From contig JBKJNB010000137.1 of assembly GCA_046595995.1 (NCBI GenBank), positions 1-9,641 of the forward strand: a stretch of 9,641 nucleotides of DNA. Reading direction: 5' to 3'. The stretch's first letter is position 1. Each line of letters begins with the position of its first letter. Position numbers and translations under genes: made by a program. The DNA is from JAWXBR01 sp046595995 (GTDB lineage: Bacteria > Bacteroidota > Ignavibacteria > Kapaibacteriales > Kapaibacteriaceae). Below, piece after piece: positions 8,075 through 9,641 of the stretch. Under the pieces are notes generated by a model. It did not search any database. It was not told where the DNA came from and saw only the letters and a list, made by a program, of their open reading frames with translations.

Positions 8075-8078
8075 GGGG

Positions 8079-8255
8079 CTAGTCTACGGACAGAATCTTA
8101 CGGCCGTTGTAGTATCCACATGAGTGGCAGACGATATGCGGCTGTTTCACGGAGCTGCAGTTCGGACAGTTCATTACGGAAGGCGCTGAGGCCTTGTAGT
8201 GCGTCCGACGTTTTGCGCTGCGCGATTTAGAATGGCGGCGTTTTGGATTTGGCAT
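8079..8255 (-). CDS. rpmF: Ribosomal protein L32
   Basis: This 58-residue protein of the large ribosomal subunit begins MPNPKRRHSKSRSAKRRTH, the usual basic L32 start, and carries a four-cysteine zinc ribbon, CPNC at 30-33 and CHSC at 43-46. The intact cysteines mark it as the zinc-binding form. Its ATG at 8255 is preceded by AGGA, which overlaps the yceD stop. Pairing with yceD upstream and plsX downstream is a widely conserved arrangement. Confidence 0.97.
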   Translation of the reverse strand: MPNPKRRHSKSRSAKRRTHYKASAPSVMNCPNCSSVKQPHIVCHSCGYYNGRKILSVD

Positions 8256-8263
8256 GTTCTCGT

Positions 8264-8267
8264 TCCT
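8264..8267 (-). promoter_or_regulatory. Ribosome binding site of rpmF, overlapping the yceD stop
   Basis: AGGA lies 8 nt before the rpmF ATG and shares its first two bases with the TAG stop of yceD. This suggests that yceD and rpmF are translated in a coupled way. Confidence 0.65.
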
Positions 8268-8793
8268 ACTGTCGTTTCAATTTCCTCAAAGCTTCCCATC
8301 GACCATCCGGGGTTTCGTCGGGCGGACCTGCGGCGTCCGTTTCGGCGATAGTCGGAAATATTTCTTCCAGGTTCTTATTTCTGTAGGCCGGCGATACTCT
8401 GCGCATCGGCAAGGCGACCGTCAGTTCCTGACGAATGTCTTCTGTTAAATCGATACTGTTGTCTTCATCACGAATGGCTCGGACTTCTTCTTCGTCTAGC
8501 GCTTCTGGATTCTTACGTTGAACACTTGCTAGCGACGAATCTGTTACAAAGTCTAGATCCAAATCGATTGCTATCGGCTCGTCATATTCCTCCAGCGAGC
8601 GGTCACAAACTAGACGAGCATTTGCTTCGCATGTGACTATCACCGTGAACTTTGGCGCTCGGCGGACAACGATTCCGTCGATGCGAATAGTACCTGTATA
8701 CTCCGGGCCGAGACCAGGAATATCCGATACCGGATGCGTTGTGTTGACGACGTGTTGTCCGTCTCGCATCCCCGTTATGTCAACGCCAATCAT
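8266..8793 (-). CDS. yceD: YceD/DUF177 family protein (23S rRNA accumulation)
   Basis: Members of this family sit next to rpmF in most bacteria and are needed for normal 23S rRNA levels in E. coli and plants; the exact mechanism is not settled. The 175-residue product has the central block TCEANARLVCDRSLEEYDEPI (C55 and C63) followed by a very acidic middle, and it ends with RWEALRKLK (165-173), the family's conserved C-terminal motif. Many members have CxRC in the central block; here the second cysteine is a serine (S66), and the later cysteine pair is also absent, so this copy probably binds no zinc. The ATG at 8793 has a modest GGCAGG in front of it and is the first gene after the promoter at 8827-8858. 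Confidence 0.88.
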   Translation of the reverse strand: MIGVDITGMRDGQHVVNTTHPVSDIPGLGPEYTGTIRIDGIVVRRAPKFTVIVTCEANARLVCDRSLEEYDEPIAIDLDLDFVTDSSLASVQRKNPEALDEEEVRAIRDEDNSIDLTEDIRQELTVALPMRRVSPAYRNKNLEEIFPTIAETDAAGPPDETPDGRWEALRKLKRQ

Positions 8794-8826
8794 GGCAACC
8801 TGCCCTCGGTGCTGGAGACAAGACTA

Positions 8827-8858
8827 CAAAATTACGGATGTAATGGCAGATTGCCAAA
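8827..8858 (-). promoter_or_regulatory. Bacteroidetes-type promoter for the yceD-rpmF-plsX-fab-rnc operon
   Basis: TTTG at 8858-8855 and TAATTTTG at 8834-8827 are separated by 20 nt. This matches the consensus described for the main sigma factor of Bacteroidetes, TTTG, 19-21 nt, TAnnTTTG. Transcription would start near 8820, giving a leader of about 26-30 nt before the yceD ATG. It lies in the only sizable gap upstream of the operon. The match is exact at every fixed base, but I did not test how often it occurs by chance. Confidence 0.65.
8831..8844. promoter_or_regulatory. Palindrome ATTAC-N4-GTAAT over the promoter -7 element (possible operator)
   Basis: A perfect 5-bp inverted repeat with a 4-nt centre covers the first half of TAATTTTG. 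A repressor bound here would block the promoter. Immediately beside it (8845-8855) is a second inverted repeat, GGCA-N3-TGCC, filling most of the space between the two promoter elements. Neither matches a fatty acid regulator site that I know (FapR, FabT, FadR). Operator function is inferred from position only. Confidence 0.4.
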
Positions 8859-8861
8859 CGA

Positions 8862-8921
8862 CTTACGAGCAATCGAGTCCCCCTACGAGCAATCGAGACG
8901 ACTTACGGGCAATCTAGGGAC
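8862..8921. repeat. Three tandem 20-bp repeats
   Basis: Three copies follow each other at an exact 20-bp period, at 8862-8881, 8882-8901 and 8902-8921. On the minus strand the unit is CTCGATTGCTCGTAAGTCGT. The middle copy ends GTAGGGGGA instead of GTAAGTCGT, and the copy nearest the TPR gene has CTAGATTGCCC in place of CTCGATTGCTC. That copy supplies the last codons and the TAA stop of the TPR gene. The array ends 3 bp before the yceD promoter. It could be a dispersed repeat family, a site for phased protein binding, or a replication-slippage product. Confidence 0.85.
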
Positions 8922-9641
8922 TTCAGATTTTCTTTTGCCGTTCTGTTCCCCGGATCGAGCTTCAGTGCTTCTCGATACGCCCTGCATGCCTCATCCTTGT
9001 TGTTAGCCCCTTGGTTGCCGACCCCTAAGTAGATCCAGGCAGCTACTGATTTTGGGTTGAGGATCGTGGCTCGTTTCGCGTTTTCGGCTACGCAATCGTA
9101 GTTTTTTTCCTGAAGACAGATAGCGGCAAGGCGTACACTTGCCCGCTCAGCTTGAATGCGGTCTTCGCCGGGTGGCTTGTCTTTGCCCATTTCATAGATC
9201 TTGGTGAACAACGCGTTGGCCTTGATAGCGTCTCCGCGAATATTATAGATCTCTGCCTGACGGCTCAAGAAATACAAGTTGGACGGGTCTGCAGCTGCGG
9301 CGCGATCGTAGTAATAGGAAGCTGAGTCAACCAGGCTGTCAGCAAAAAAGTTGTTGCCGATTAGTGCGTACGTCCGTGCCTCGAGCGAGTCTTTGCAGTT
9401 TTCAAGTCGCTTTGAATAAATGCGCGACGAGGCCGCATTCTGTCCTTTACTGTTTAACAGCACGGCGTACTTGAACATCAGTCCGCAATTCTTCGGGTCC
9501 AACTGCGATGCCTGGTCCATGGTCGAAATCGCTAATGCAGTATCGCCACTTACCACCAGCGCAGCGCCATAATACCAATAGTCGGATGGCTCAAAAATGT
9601 TTGCGGGTTGTGCCTGAGCGAAGCGCGAGACACTGCCTTTG
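8903..9641 (-). CDS. TPR-repeat protein, 5' end outside window
   Basis: The frame is open for 245 codons from the window edge to a TAA at 8905-8903, so the N-terminus is missing; a GTG at 9556 is not a convincing start because repeat-like sequence (SDYWYYGAAL) continues upstream of it. About six tetratricopeptide repeats of 34-37 residues cover almost all of it, each with the expected small and aromatic residues, for example AAADPSN, ATILNPKS and ALKLDPGN at the helix-to-repeat junctions. The last repeat (KDEACRAYREALKLDPGNRTAKENL) is the closest to consensus. TPR proteins act as protein-binding scaffolds; the partner and cell location cannot be told without the N-terminus. The final residues LDCP are encoded in the first 20-bp repeat, so the C-terminus may have been reshaped by the array. 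Confidence 0.88.
   Translation of the reverse strand, partial: KGSVSRFAQAQPANIFEPSDYWYYGAALVVSGDTALAISTMDQASQLDPKNCGLMFKYAVLLNSKGQNAASSRIYSKRLENCKDSLEARTYALIGNNFFADSLVDSASYYYDRAAAADPSNLYFLSRQAEIYNIRGDAIKANALFTKIYEMGKDKPPGEDRIQAERASVRLAAICLQEKNYDCVAENAKRATILNPKSVAAWIYLGVGNQGANNKDEACRAYREALKLDPGNRTAKENLKSLDCP

Noticed and set aside
8862..8921. CRISPR array
   Set aside because: The 20-bp copies are directly tandem with no unique spacers, there are only three, and no cas gene is nearby.

Overview
The window is a compact stretch with every gene on the minus strand, so genes are read from high to low coordinates. Its core is a type II fatty acid and phospholipid synthesis operon in the order yceD-rpmF-plsX-fabH-fabD-fabG-acpP-fabF-rnc (8793 down to 1928). 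A TPR protein gene, open at its 5' side, lies upstream. A secreted metallopeptidase/beta-propeller gene, cut off by the window start, lies downstream. Gaps inside the operon are 4 to 40 nt, plus one 4-nt ATGA overlap. The longest gene-free stretch is 109 nt (8794-8902), and it carries the most interesting non-coding sequence.

Organism: GC looks close to 50 %. As I recall it, this operon order ending in rnc is typical of the Chlorobi/Ignavibacteria/Kapabacteria part of the FCB group. A Bacteroidetes-type promoter (TTTG-N20-TAATTTTG) in front of yceD fits that. Several genes (fabG, fabH, acpP, rpmF) have clear Shine-Dalgarno sequences, which argues against a typical Bacteroidia. A Kapabacteria- or Ignavibacteria-like genome is my best guess, from memory and not from any search.

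Layout: 9641-8903 TPR protein; 8921-8862 three 20-bp tandem repeats that begin within the end of the TPR gene; 8858-8827 promoter with two inverted repeats between and over its elements; 8793-8266 YceD/DUF177; 8255-8079 ribosomal protein L32; 8074-7031 PlsX; 7034-6042 FabH; 6022-5096 FabD; 5087-4335 FabG; 4294-4055 acyl carrier protein; 4042-2783 FabF; 2755-1928 RNase III; 1850-1 M1/thermolysin-like (gluzincin) peptidase fused to a TolB-like propeller.

How they work together: FabD loads malonyl groups onto ACP, FabH starts chains, FabF elongates them, FabG does the first reduction, and PlsX moves finished acyl chains from ACP to phosphate for phospholipid synthesis. The dehydratase (FabZ) and enoyl reductase (FabI/K/V) are not in the window and must be encoded elsewhere. 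YceD, L32 and RNase III tie lipid synthesis to ribosome production. I found no phage, transposon, CRISPR, tRNA or rRNA, and no clearly new multi-gene system. The points most worth a second look are the yceD promoter region with its repeats and the peptidase-propeller protein.
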